Shown: one piece after another, positions 35,003 through 44,560 of the stretch
Layout of the letters: each line of letters opens with the position of its first letter
How positions within the stretch are numbered: the stretch's first letter is position 1
NCBI RefSeq assembly: GCF_028372415.1
Contig: NC_092875.1
Coordinates: 28,589,712 to 28,653,711, forward strand
From: Notamacropus eugenii
Lineage: Eukaryota; Chordata; Mammalia; Diprotodontia; Macropodidae
Direction: 5' to 3'
DNA length: 64,000 bases
Notes under the pieces: generated by a model
What the model saw: the letters and a program-made list of their open reading frames with translations, nothing else
The model's database searches: none
Told to the model about the DNA's origin: nothing
Translations under genes and position numbers: made by a program

Positions 35003-35241
35003 GCCAAGTGGCACCACAGTGCATAGAGTGCTGAGTCCTGGAGTCAGGAAGACTCCATCTTCACGAGCTCAAATCTGGCCTCACACACTAGCTGTGTGAC
35101 CTTGGGCAAGTCACTTCACCTGGTTTCCTCATCAGTAAAATGAACTGGAGAAGGAAATGGGAAGCCACTCCAGTATCTTTGCCAAGAAAATCCCAAAAGG
35201 GGTCATGGAGAGTCAGACATGACTGAAAAACAACAAAAACC
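35003..35241 (+). repeat. RTE-tailed SINE
   Basis: ccaagtggcaccacagtgca to gactgaaaaacaacaaaaac; it lies 315 bp before TESC exon 4. Confidence 0.9.
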
Positions 35242-35556
35242 AGCTTAGAGGTTAGAAAATACCACTCCAAGAGTTTCTTTAAGAGCCCTTGTCTCTACAT
35301 CATAATCTCATGCACAGAGAATGAGGTAAAAAATCAAGAGATCCAAATTCTTGGCCTAGCATCACCACAAAATAAGTGTGAGGTCCTGTGCCTCAGTTGC
35401 CCTATCTGTAAAGTACAAATGTCATTAGCTTGCAGTGAGAAAGACTAACATTTCCTGTGAAGAAAAAATGACTAGGAAAGGTAGCTTATAAATATTTTTC
35501 CTTGAATGGAGGTGGTGTTAATATTTTTTTTCCTCTCTCCCTAATTTCTTCTGGAG

Positions 35557-35696
35557 GAACCTCCGAAAAGCACCCAGTGGCTTGGCTGATGAGATTAACT
35601 TTGAGGATTTCCTGACCATAATGTCTTACTTTAGACCAATTGAGACCAACATGGATGAGGAACAGGTGGAGCACTGCAGAAAGGAGAAGCTAAGAT
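35557..35696 (+). CDS. TESC: TESC coding exon 4 (residues 70-117)
   Basis: The exon encodes [20 protein letters not shown], then [20 protein letters not shown], then RKEKLR. It holds the second degenerate EF-hand and the linker to the C-lobe. The INFEDFL helix is a family hallmark. Against the human protein as I recall it, changes lie mainly in the linker (Ala for Gly at 75, Glu-Thr-Asn for Asp-Thr-Thr, His-Cys for Leu-Ser). Acceptor is ttcttctggag, where the purines at -4 to -1 make it ordinary to weak; donor AGAT|gtaagt is strong. It ends after one base of Phe117. Confidence 0.97.
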
Positions 35697-35890
35697 GTAA
35701 GTCTGATGGGAAGTTTCCCTGCTTGTCCAATTGCCAGAAGGAGGCCCCGATGGCTAGAGACTAGACAGTGTGTGCCCCCAACCTGGCCCTGACCTTCCAC
35801 AAACCTTCATTCTACAACCGATGGTCAGAGTCAGAACTGGAACCCAGATGTAGCGTGCTTTCTGTTGTACTGCATTATCAAGGGTCCTGC

Positions 35891-35973
35891 TACAGGGTGT
35901 CCTAAAAGACTTAGTGCATTTCCAAACTACTAAAGCTTAAAATGGCATAAAGATTTTTGGGACAACTTCTGAA
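35891..35973 (+). mobile_element. Mariner-like MITE, 83 bp, palindromic
   Basis: Left arm tacagggtgtcctaaaagac, right arm the reverse of the same (gatttttgggacaacttctg). Both arms meet in 'aaactactaaagcttaaaat'. The leading TA fits a mariner target site. No room for a transposase. Confidence 0.7.
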
Positions 35974-36365
35974 GGGAAAAGCATTTTTGTGAGCATTTGC
36001 CATGAGATATTATTATGGGACTATGTTAAATTGTGGGTATACAAATAAAAAAGCAAGATAGTCCTTTATTTGAAGACATTTGCATTCTAATAAGGGGACG
36101 TAATATCGAGAGGAGGGACCAGGTGCAGGGCAGACGGAAAGTCCTTAGGGGGCAGCAGCATTCATTTACAATCTTATAACGAGACGCAGTTGTTACTTGA
36201 CAACAGTAATGAGGAAAGAATATCAAGATGATCCCATGAGGTAAATAATACCAAAGTGAGTTATTATTATTAATAAAGAGAGAGGTGCATGGCATAGTGA
36301 ATTAAGATTCAAAATTGGAGTCAAAATGACCTGAGTTCAAATCTTGCCTTCAATACATATCAACC
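35974..36365. other. Unlabelled intron 4 sequence and a worn SINE
   Basis: 36020-36110 has worn words of an old repeat; 36280-36360 is a + SINE head (catggcatagtgaattaaga, gacctgagttcaaatcttgc). Confidence 0.45.
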
Positions 36366-36369
36366 ATGG

Positions 36370-37135
36370 AAATTGAACCATTAACAACTACTCTCTTTGG
36401 AGTCTAGTCATCCAATAAGTTATGAATCTATCTGATTAAATTAATGTCTAATCCATATCTATCTTCTCCATAAAAGCAGTATGATATCCTTTATCAAAAG
36501 CCTCATTAAAATCTGGGTGAACTGGGTCACAACTCATCTTCTGGTCTAATAAATCTGTCAAAAAAAGAGAGAGATCACATTACTGAGAGGTGTATCCTTG
36601 TGCTTGATGAAGCCAGGTTGGCTCACTGTAATCACTGTTTTCTATTCTAGATGCTCCCCAACCATCTCTTTCATATGTTCTAGGATTTTCCCAGGAGTAG
36701 AAGTCAAGTACACTGGCCTATAGTATGACAGGCTCTGCTCCCTTTCCTTTTCTGAAAATTAGGACATTCACTCTTCTCCAATCTGGTGGTACCTTCCCCA
36801 TCTTCCATGATCTTTCAAGTATCACTGATAGTGGCTCATCAAGGACCACTCGAAAAGATGCTGTCTTACTTACGTTAAGTAAGAAGTTGGTGTTAATTAT
36901 TTCTGCTCTGTCCTTTCAAAATAAAGGTCATTATCCTTAGGAGAGAAAACAGAAGGAAAACAATAATTAAGCACCTCTGCCTCCTTTGCTGTCTATTATG
37001 ATTGTCCCATCCACCCCAAGGAAAGGTCTTGTCCTTTCTCTCATCAGTTTTCTTCTGATAGAGCTGAAAAGTCTTTTTGGTTGTGCTTAACTTCCCTCAT
37101 TAGCCTGAGCTCACTTTGAGTTCTAGCACTTACCA
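36370..37135 (-). mobile_element. CR1/L3 LINE reverse-transcriptase part
   Basis: Read on - this is a worn CR1/L3 ORF2 section. On + it shows the usual reverse words: ccaataagttatgaatctat, tcaaaagcctcattaaaatc, gatgaagccaggttggctca, ttctaggattttcccaggag and tccaatctggtggtacct. It is the region of the KAFD..SH motif, broken by many changes. It runs up to a long CTTT repeat. Confidence 0.8.
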
Positions 37136-37140
37136 CATTC

Positions 37141-37242
37141 TCTTCCTTCCTTCTTTCCTTCCTTCTTTCCTTCCTTTCATTCTTTCATTCTTTTTCTTTC
37201 ATTCTCTTTCTTTCCTTCCTTCTTTCTTTCTTTCTTTCTTTC

Positions 37243-37298
<56 letters not shown>

Positions 37299-37373
37299 TT
37301 TTCCTTCCTTCCTTCCTTCCTTCCTTCCTTCCTTCCTTCCTTCCTTCCTTCCTTCCTTCCTTCCTTCCTTCCT
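37141..37373 (+). repeat. (CTTT)n-(CTTC)n pyrimidine tract
   Basis: About 230 bp of pure or nearly pure pyrimidine, first CTTT/CATT units, then CTTC. Long Ser/Phe/Leu and Lys/Glu frames across it are by-products. Confidence 0.97.
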
Positions 37374-37650
37374 CAAAACATAGCATTGTTTCATGGAATT
37401 GAATTAGGGATGTAGAGGATATCCCAAAATAACACATTATTTTCATAGGCCCATGATACTCTTTTATATTCACCTTCTGACCTGTCCTTACCTCCATCTT
37501 ACGTACATTTCTCTTAAAAATCAAAGTTGGTTGGTGAGTCCCCTGTGCATTCATTGATGTCTTCACACAAATTACATTTTTTTCCTCCTCATGGGAATCA
37601 TTTTTTTTTTGGCATCTGCACAATGTGATTCATTTTTAATTTAAATTTTT
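37374..37650. other. Unlabelled stretch between tract and 7SL pseudogene
   Basis: Unique in look; its last 20-25 bases are T-rich and belong to the tail of the 7SL retropseudogene. Confidence 0.4.
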
Positions 37651-37906
37651 GAGACTGCGTGTTCCAGTGTCACCCAGGCTGGAAATGTGGCAGCCACTTA
37701 CAGGCCTGATCAAATTGATGATTGGCATGAGATCCTTAACCTATTCCATTTCCTACCTGGGTCTTCCTTAGGCAGTCTATTGATTCCCTGCTCTCGGGGG
37801 TTCAGCATCTTGGTGCCAGACTTAGTGAGGACACCAGATTGGCTTGTAGGCCTATTATAGCTCAGAACTCCCAAGTTCAGCAGATCCATCACCCTCAGCC
37901 TCCCCC
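37651..37906 (-). pseudogene. 7SL (SRP) RNA retropseudogene, 5'-truncated
   Basis: Read on the - strand this matches most of the 7SL RNA of the signal recognition particle: near its start the inverse of cctcagcctccc, then agttctgagct for AGTTCTGGGCT, a stretch matching GTCCGCACTAAGTTCGGCAT, then ccaagatgctgaaccccc, the S-domain, and finally the counterpart of the CAGCCTGGG(C/T) end. At its 3' side an A-rich tail (T-rich on +, 37630-37650) follows, as expected of a copy made by LINE reverse transcription. About 256 of some 300 bases are kept; roughly the first 40, including the Alu-domain start, are missing. Point changes are many, so it is old and not expected to be transcribed. Confidence 0.85.
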
Positions 37907-38094
37907 AGAAACTGAGATCTGACTCAGTGTAATTTCATTCCCTCCTGATTCCACCCCGCCTCCCCCAGCCAGTGCTATTTCTAAGTACTCCATGCTGCTT
38001 GTCTCCATATAAATATATAACAAATTCCTTAATTACATGATCTCAATTTACATTTTTCCGAACTGTACATTTTCCACCCCTAGAGCTGTTAAAT

Positions 38095-38340
38095 TTATTA
38101 TGTTACAGCTTTAGTCAGTCAATAAACAATTATTAACACAGGCATTGTGCTAAGCTCTGGAGATAAAAAGGAGGCAAAAGACAAGCCCTGCTTTCAAGCA
38201 GTTTACCATCTAGTGGGGAAGACAACAAGCTAACATTTATGTGCCAACAAGTTATATACAGGATAAACAGAAAATAATTTAGAGAGAGAAGATATTAATA
38301 CTAGGAGGCTTTGGAACTTAAAGGAAGCCAAGCGGGTCAA
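38095..38340 (+). repeat. Old dispersed repeat (MIR/L2-like start)
   Basis: cattgtgctaagctctggag, gaggcaaaagacaagccctg, atctagtggggaagacaaca, acaagttatatacaggataa. The same order of words occurs at 7345, 19795, 22000 and 47645 in shorter form. I do not give a firm family name. Confidence 0.65.
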
Positions 38341-38344
38341 TAGT

Positions 38345-39020
38345 CAAAGTAGTGGAAAGAGAACATTGAAGGTGTGTTTGGGAGCCAGAGAGAATGCCTC
38401 AGTAAGAGTCACCAATATAGAACTACCCAAAAGCATGAATGTAACTACATGCCCAGAATAAAAGGAGATGACAATCCGACTGTGTATCGGGCTATCAGAC
38501 CACATGGGGAGCACTGCATTCTGTTCTGAATGCCACATTTGAAGAAGGATGTTGACAAATGGGGACACGTCCAAGAGGGCCACTGAAAATGGTGAAGGGG
38601 TCATGAAAGCATGGCACATGGAGGAACTAAGAAGTATCATTACTCTAGAGCTGGAACAGACCTCCCCATCCAGCTAGCCCAATCTTCCCATTTTACAGAT
38701 GAGGAAATGAAGGCCATGGAGATCATGACCGATGATCACACGGGGGTAATTGTGAGTGATGAGATTTGAACCCCAGTTTTCTGAATCCAGAGGTGGTGTT
38801 CTTTTCTCTAAACCACCTTGCTGTCTTCACATATGTCAAATTAGACATTCTGCTTGGCTCCAGAGAGCAGAATTTGAACCAAAGGATGGAGTTATAGGGA
38901 ACCTCCGTAAATATTAGCTGTTCAAAGATGGAATATGTTGCTCAAGAAATAAAATTTCCCTATCAGTGGATGCGTATAAGCAGAAGTGGAACAGTCATTT
39001 ATTGGGGGATATTGTAGACA
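38345..39020 (+). mobile_element. CR1/L3 LINE 3' end with a SINE inside
   Basis: catggggagcactgcattctgttct, gaagaaggatgttgacaaat, ccaagagggccactgaaaatgg fit the CR1/L3 end. At 38645-38830 a - SINE interrupts it; it goes on to about 39020 (gatggagttatagggaacct, gtggaacagtcatttattgg). Confidence 0.75.
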
Positions 39021-39123
39021 GGATTCATGCATCAAATAAAGGTAGGAATCGGTCACTTTCCATTCCCAAAATGTTATGATTTGAAATGACCTAGATTAGA
39101 TTTATTTTATGCAGTTCCAGGGT

Positions 39124-39339
39124 AAGCTAGGGTGGCTCAGTGTCTTGAGCATAAGTCCTAGAGTTAGGGCTTGAGTTCAAATCTAGCCTCAGACAGCTGT
39201 GTGACTCTGGGCAAGTCACTTAACCCTCTTTGCCTCGGTTTCCTCATCTGTCAAATGAGCTGAAGAAGGAAATGGCAAACTACTCCAATATCTTTGTCAA
39301 AAACCCCAAACTATTGAAATGACTGAAGGACAACAAATA
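39124..39339 (+). repeat. RTE-tailed SINE
   Basis: Full run from gtaagctagggtggctcagt to gaaatgactgaaggacaaca. It lies 570 bp before TESC exon 5. Confidence 0.88.
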
Positions 39340-39830
39340 TAATTCCTGGGAACTGAATTAATGGATAGAAGAAGAACGCTGACTGTGTCTCAACCTACTC
39401 AAGAGAGACCTAATAATGAGAACATATAATGACCGAGGGACCCGCCTTGGGACCTTCATAGCCACAGAGGAAGTAGGCAGATGTAGGCAAAGGAGTTAAG
39501 GACGATGCCAACCAGAGTCCCCATTGCCTTCCTCTTTGACAAATACAATGCAAATAATCCCAAGGTGACCACAGCAAAATGTGCCACAATCTATTCCTAC
39601 AGTGAATTTTAGCTTTCTGATTCGATATTTTGATCTTCACTCTCTTAGCTGGATCGGTTTCAGAAGAGAGGAGAAGGCTGCTCGTCAGGCGGGCAGAAAT
39701 TGGGGACATAGGGAACAGCTTTTTCTGGCTTCTTCTGTGTATCATGGAGGACCTGATGCTCTGGAAGTTAGCCTGTAACCAAGGGTATTTCTGTTTTCAT
39801 ACCAGGCAGGAAGTCTTGACATGACTAAAT

Positions 39831-39833
<3 letters not shown>
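39340..39833. other. Unique end of TESC intron 4
   Basis: No repeat is seen up to the CT tract. A branch-point-like word atgactaaat lies at 39821-39830. Confidence 0.5.

Positions 39834-39903
<70 letters not shown>
39834..39903 (+). repeat. (TC)35 tract forming the exon 5 pyrimidine tract
   Basis: Seventy bases of pure TC end nine bases before TESC exon 5 and merge with cttccctag. No AG lies between the branch-point candidate and the acceptor. Confidence 0.97.
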
Positions 39904-39905
<2 letters not shown>

Positions 39906-39912
39906 TCCCTAG

Positions 39913-39974
39913 TTCTATTTCACATGTACGACTCTGACAGTGATGGACGGATCACCTTGGAAGAATATCGAAAT
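39913..39974 (+). CDS. TESC: TESC coding exon 5 with the working EF-hand loop (residues 117-137)
   Basis: This 62-nt exon reads [20 protein letters not shown] then N. The 12-residue loop [12 protein letters not shown] spans residues 123-134. Asp123, Asp125, Asp127, Thr131 and Glu134 fill the calcium ligand positions, so the only canonical calcium site of tescalcin looks intact. Acceptor: a pure 70-nt CT repeat, then cttccctag; donor AAT|gtaaag. Intron 5 after it is only 96 nt, so exons 5 and 6 form a tight pair. Skipping exon 5 would shift the frame and remove the calcium site. Confidence 0.98.
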
Positions 39975-40070
39975 GTAAAGTATGCTCCCCACCTTGGCCC
40001 TCCCCTTGCCTGTCAGGAGGCCTCTGCACCCTGACTCAGACGTCACTCGAATCTGTCTCTGCCTTGGTAG

Positions 40071-40178
40071 GTGGTAGAGGAGCTGCTTTCTGGAAATCCC
40101 CACATTGAAAAGGAGTCAGCCAGATCCATTGCTGATGGAGCCATGATGGAGGCTGCCAGTGTTTGTGTGGGACAAATG
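40071..40178 (+). CDS. TESC: TESC coding exon 6 (residues 138-173)
   Basis: The exon is exactly 36 codons: [20 protein letters not shown] then [16 protein letters not shown]. It encodes the exit helix of the calcium-binding EF-hand and the linker to the last EF-like motif. One change from my memory of human is Val for Met at residue 170. Acceptor gccttggtag, donor ATG|gtgagc. Phase 0 on both sides, so its loss would keep the frame. A long purine tract begins about 90 bp after the donor (see 40266-40378). Confidence 0.97.
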
Positions 40179-40265
40179 GTGAGCTTTCCTGGGGTGAGAA
40201 GACAGGCGTTCAGTTCGGAGTATAGGCATCTGGCAGGGCTTGGCATTGGGCCTGGCTTCCATTTG

Positions 40266-40378
40266 GGATTCAGAAAAGGAAGAAAGGAAAGAGAAAAAAG
40301 AGGGAAGGAAGGAAGGAGGGAAGGAAAGAGGGAGGAAAGGACGAAAGATGAAAAAAGAGAAAGGAAGGAAGGAGCTCC
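40266..40378 (+). repeat. GGAAAGA-type purine tract in intron 6
   Basis: Nearly pure purine: gaaagg, gggaaggaagg and gaaaaaagag units. Long Lys/Glu/Arg frames over it are by-products. Confidence 0.93.
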
Positions 40379-40780
40379 TAATCTAACAGGGGGGATAAAA
40401 CAGAGGAGGCTTGAAGCAGGGTCTGTGCCCTCTGGCAGAGAATGATGAAGGATGATGAAGAAGGGATTCTTGTCCAGGGAAGGGTGGGGCTGATGTCCTT
40501 CCCAGCTCTGAGGTTTTCTTCCCACACTTGAGCAAACACTGGAGGGTCTCAGAAGGAGGGCAATGGAAATGATGGAGAAGCTGGGAAACTATGTGAAAAA
40601 CCCAGAGAGAAGCCCCAGACCCCAGCGAGCCAGGCTTTCCAAAGCCTTCCCCATGTGCAGAGTTGGTCCAGCTCACGGCACATGGCAAACTGGAGCCAGC
40701 TTACCTTTTAAAGCTCTAGCTACAAAAAGACATTTGCTCTGCTGGCTTCTGAGTTTGGGAGGTGCCAGAGCTGTCATAGG
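40379..40780. other. Unique intron 6 sequence
   Basis: No gene-like or repeat-like signal that I can name. Confidence 0.4.
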
Positions 40781-41135
40781 GGTGGCTGGCAGGGGCACCA
40801 TGGTGCACAGAGCACTGGGCTTGGAATTAAGAAGACTCCTCTCCCTGAGTTTAAATCCAACTTCAGACACCTTCTAACTGTGTGACCTTGGACAAGTCAC
40901 TTAACCCTGGTTGCCTCAGTTTCCTCATCTGTAAAATGATCTGGAGAAGGAAATGGCAAACCATTCTAGTATCTCTGCCAAGAGAACATCAGCTGTGTGA
41001 CCCTGAGCAAGTTACTCTATCCCATTTGCCTCAGTTTTCTCATTTGTCAAATGAGCAGGAGAAGGAAATGGCAAACCGCTCCAGTAACTTTGCCAAGAAA
41101 ACCCCATGAGAGTCAGGCCTGATTGGAAACAACAG
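40781..41135 (+). repeat. RTE-tailed SINE with its tail half doubled
   Basis: A full SINE (40781-40989) is followed at once by a second copy of the 3' two-thirds (agctgtgtgaccctgagcaa to ccaagaaaaccccatgagag). The junction is at about 40990, inside 'tctgccaagagaacatc'. Confidence 0.88.
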
Positions 41136-41149
41136 CTATGATAATGGTG

Positions 41150-41405
41150 ATGATGATAATCATAAATAACCAGCATTTATAATATGCATTTAGGGTTTGG
41201 AAAACACTTCACAATGATCTCATTTGATACTCATAACAATCCTGGAAGAGAGGAGCTTTTTTTATCCCCTTTTTACAGAAGAGGGAAACAAGGGAGTCAG
41301 AAGTTAAGGGACTTACCTAGGGTCACATAGCTAGTAAGTGTCTGAGGCTGGATTTGAACTCGGGTCTTCCAGACTCCAGGACCCACTGTTCTCTTCACTG
41401 GAACA
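41150..41405 (-). repeat. MIR-type copy
   Basis: gcatttagggtttggaaaac, actcataacaatcctggaag, gaacaactaatgacc at the head. Confidence 0.75.
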
Positions 41406-42390
41406 ACTAATGACCATTAGCTGTCTTTTCCCTATACCCCTCTCCTTTAAAGGGGAAGAGATGGGAGCCTCAGTCTCAGCCATGGGTGATTTTGTACTGG
41501 GTTCAAGTATCCATGACATGGCTGGTCACCTGAGTACTGAAAGGCAAGTCAGTGAAGATTGGTTGTTACTCTTAAGCACGGTAAAAGATGAGATCTTCAC
41601 ATTGGTAGCTTGAGTCACAAAATGTTCATCTTCCTTGTATCATCCCGAGTGGGGAGGAGAGGTCTTTCAGCTGATGAAAAGCTTGAGGGTATCTCCTAAT
41701 TAATTACTGAGACTGGAAGACAGATTGCCAGCTGTAGCTGTATGATCTCAGGCACTGGGACTGCCCCTGGAGACGGAGCCTTGGGGTCATTTTATTTACT
41801 CGTCTTTTTCAGGCTGGTCTTTTGGTCCTAAGGGAGGCTTCTGGCTAGGTGGAAATCTGGTACATTCAGCAAATTAAACCACAGTGGCACGGAGGCCCAC
41901 AGCACTGGTCACGAGGGCTCAGGATGCCCAGCTCACTTCCATACTGGGTCAAACTCCCATTTGATTTAATTATACTTTCCCTCCTTAAATTACTCCCAAT
42001 CCTACTTCAGTTTCAATTGGTGACAGCATTCTTAATTTCCCACAGTAAAATTGTTGGCAGCTGCTGAGCAACATAAAATCCACAGACACATTTTAGTAGC
42101 TGCTGAACTGATGTGTGTGTGTGTGTGTGTGTGTGTGTTGATGTTGTCCGTGAATTTTCCCAATATTGCTCCATCTTTGCTAAGGTCCTCTCTTCCAATG
42201 CCTCATCGTGGCATGGTGACCCTGGGTATTTGAAAACTATGCCAGGGAACATAAGCTTTGGCAGGTCTTAGCCAAGCTTGGAAAGGCGTCAAGTACTGGG
42301 CTAGTGATGGAGTGTACATCTGGAGATATGACAGGTCATAGAACTGTTAGGCAAATTCAAAACTTATGGAATGGCCAGACCCAAAGCAGA
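41405..42390. other. Mostly unique intron 6 segment
   Basis: A (TG)n run at 42113-42139. 41690-41760 may hold a worn SINE. No exon-like frame is seen. Confidence 0.45.
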
Positions 42391-42600
42391 GTAGGCAGCT
42401 AAGTGACCCAATGGATAAGAGCACTGGACAGTTCCTGTCTGGGACCCTGAGGAAGTCACTTGACTTCTGTTTGCCTCAGTTTCTTCATCTGTAAAATGGG
42501 GATAATAATAGCACCTGCCAGCCAGGGTATCATGAGGATCCAATGAGGTAATATTTTTAGAGTGCTTTATAGATGTTAGAGCTCTACCTACATGGCTACT
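42390..42600 (+). repeat. CORE-SINE
   Basis: agtgacccaatggataagag, cagtttcttcatctgtaaaatgg, then gatccaatgaggtaatattttt. Confidence 0.8.
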
Positions 42601-42654
42601 GTTGTTATGATGGTTGGTATTTAATGGTTAGCCTTCATATGGAAGGGCAGAATG

Positions 42655-43515
42655 CCCCAAACATCCCTCCTTAACCTTTTATTGTTCAACCATCTTATCA
42701 GTGGCTGGGATAAAGACAGAGATGACATGTTAATCAAAATTGCAGATGACACAAAGCAGGAAGGCTCCACTCATGCCTTGTATGACAATATTCAAAGATA
42801 TCTTAATGGGCTAGAAATATGGTCCATAATTAAGATGATGAAATCTAAGGGATAAATATTTGTAAAGTGTTACCTTCAGGGACAAAAAAAAAAATCAACT
42901 TGAAAATGACAAGATGGAGGAAAACGTGTCTGGAAACTCCTTTGAAAAAGATTGGGGATCTTTTGATGACTTCAAACTCAGTAGGCGTCAACAGTATGAT
43001 ATAGTAGCCTTGATATCTTGGGTTGATTTAAGAGAAGGATTGCACCCAGGGCTAGAGGGGTGATTGCCCCATTCAGGGATGACTCAGGTTGCATGTGGAG
43101 TATTGTGTTCATTTTGGGGGCACCACATTTTAAGAGACTTTGAGAACCTTCATCACATCCAGAAGAGACCAACCAGGACGGTGACATCCTGCCAAGACCA
43201 CAATGAAGTAAGAGAACATGCAGAAGAGAAGGCTTAGTGGGGAAATGGAAGCATTCCAGTATCTGAGGGCTATTCTAGGGAAGAGACCTTGGAGATTGGA
43301 ACCCAGAACAATGGGTGGAAATGAGAGGCAGATTTAGGCATAATCCAAAAGGGAAATTCCTAATGATGAAAGTTTCCCCAGAGTGCAATGGGAGGCATTT
43401 GGTTCTCTCTTATTGAAGGTCTTCAAGCAAAAGCTGGATGATCGATGGGATATGTTATACAAATTCCTGCTCAGATGTAGGAGATAATGGATGCTCTTGG
43501 AGGTCCCTATGTATC
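42655..43515 (+). mobile_element. CR1/L3 LINE, end of ORF2 and 3' end
   Basis: 42700-42830 encodes IADDTKQEGSTHALYDNIQR, the motif-C neighbourhood (ADDTK) of CR1/L3/L2 reverse transcriptase, in a 67-codon open stretch. Then the CR1/L3 3' part follows in order: ggagtattgtgttcattttgg, ccagaagagaccaaccaggac, atgagaggcagatttaggca, gtcttcaagcaaaagctgga. It is 5'-truncated and worn. Confidence 0.85.
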
Positions 43516-44295
43516 TTTTGTCTAAGAACTACTGTAGTTGATTTCAGGGGGGCTCAACACAAGTTGGCCACAGGATAATGGTTATTTTGGCCACAGCAGC
43601 TCACAGGGATGGTCCATGAATGCAGTTGTAATCTGCCTTAGTGGAGGGATTATCCATCCTGGCCAGCAGGTTGGCAACGAGCATTTACTATATGCCGCCA
43701 CAGTGCTAAGTGCTGGGAATGCAAATGCAAGCAAATAGAATATCATTTCTGGCCTCGAGGGGCTTACATCCCAATGGGGAAAACCAAGACATAAAAGGAA
43801 GCTGATGTGCCAACCAACCATGGATCCATGAAGTATCCACATGCATCCACATCTGTATCGTGCTCCTAAGAGCTCAGTAAGCACAAACCTACAAAACGTA
43901 GAAGGCAGATGCTACAGAAAAGGTTTCCATGAGAGATACGTTACCACATGTGTATACGCATGTGTGTATGTGCATTTAAATATTTTACGTAAATGCAAAC
44001 ACAGTAGGATTTGTGAGACTTTAGAGTAAGTGGAGACACATAGATCCACACCATCTGGGCCTCTCCGACAAAATTCTTTGGAAATATTAATGCACAGGCT
44101 GGCTTTGGACCCGAGGAGAACCTCTGATGCCTACTCAGTTGTGGGACATGTGAGAAAGTCATTTCAGCTCTCTGTGCCCTGGTGACCTTCCAAGCTAAAC
44201 TGGTGTGGACCACTTCAGTGGAAGTCCATGCCAGAGCACATTCTGCCCTCTCCCCCAAAATGAAATTAGAGATCCAGAACCTCTCCTCCTCAATC
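43515..44295. other. Old repeat scrap and unique intron 6 sequence
   Basis: 43660-43790 has the old 'gcatttactatatgccgcca ... ggcctcgaggggcttacatc' repeat. 43800-44295 is unlabelled. Confidence 0.5.
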
Positions 44296-44297
44296 TG

Positions 44298-44560
44298 CCT
44301 GTGCATGCCAACATACACATGTACACACACAAATATACACAAACACATGTATCCACTTAGACACACATATGCATATAACACATATACAAACATGCACACA
44401 ATACATACAGGTATATGACAAAGTGACACATATACAAATGCACATGATACACATGTACAAAACACCGTGTGCACGCTATGTACATGCATGCACACACATA
44501 TACACACAAACAATGCATATGAACAAACGTGCATACAGAGTTAACATGCACATGCATGTA
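44298..44560 (+). repeat. Imperfect CA/TA/TG alternating tract
   Basis: About 260 bp of cacatatac/atgcaca units; nearly every step alternates purine and pyrimidine. Confidence 0.9.

Noticed and set aside
37116-37623. Long Ser/Phe/Leu (+) and Lys/Glu/Arg (-) frames
   Set aside because: Product of the CTTT/CTTC repeat.
43941-44534. 197-codon - frame rich in Cys, Val, His
   Set aside because: Mostly the CA/TA alternating tract read in reverse.
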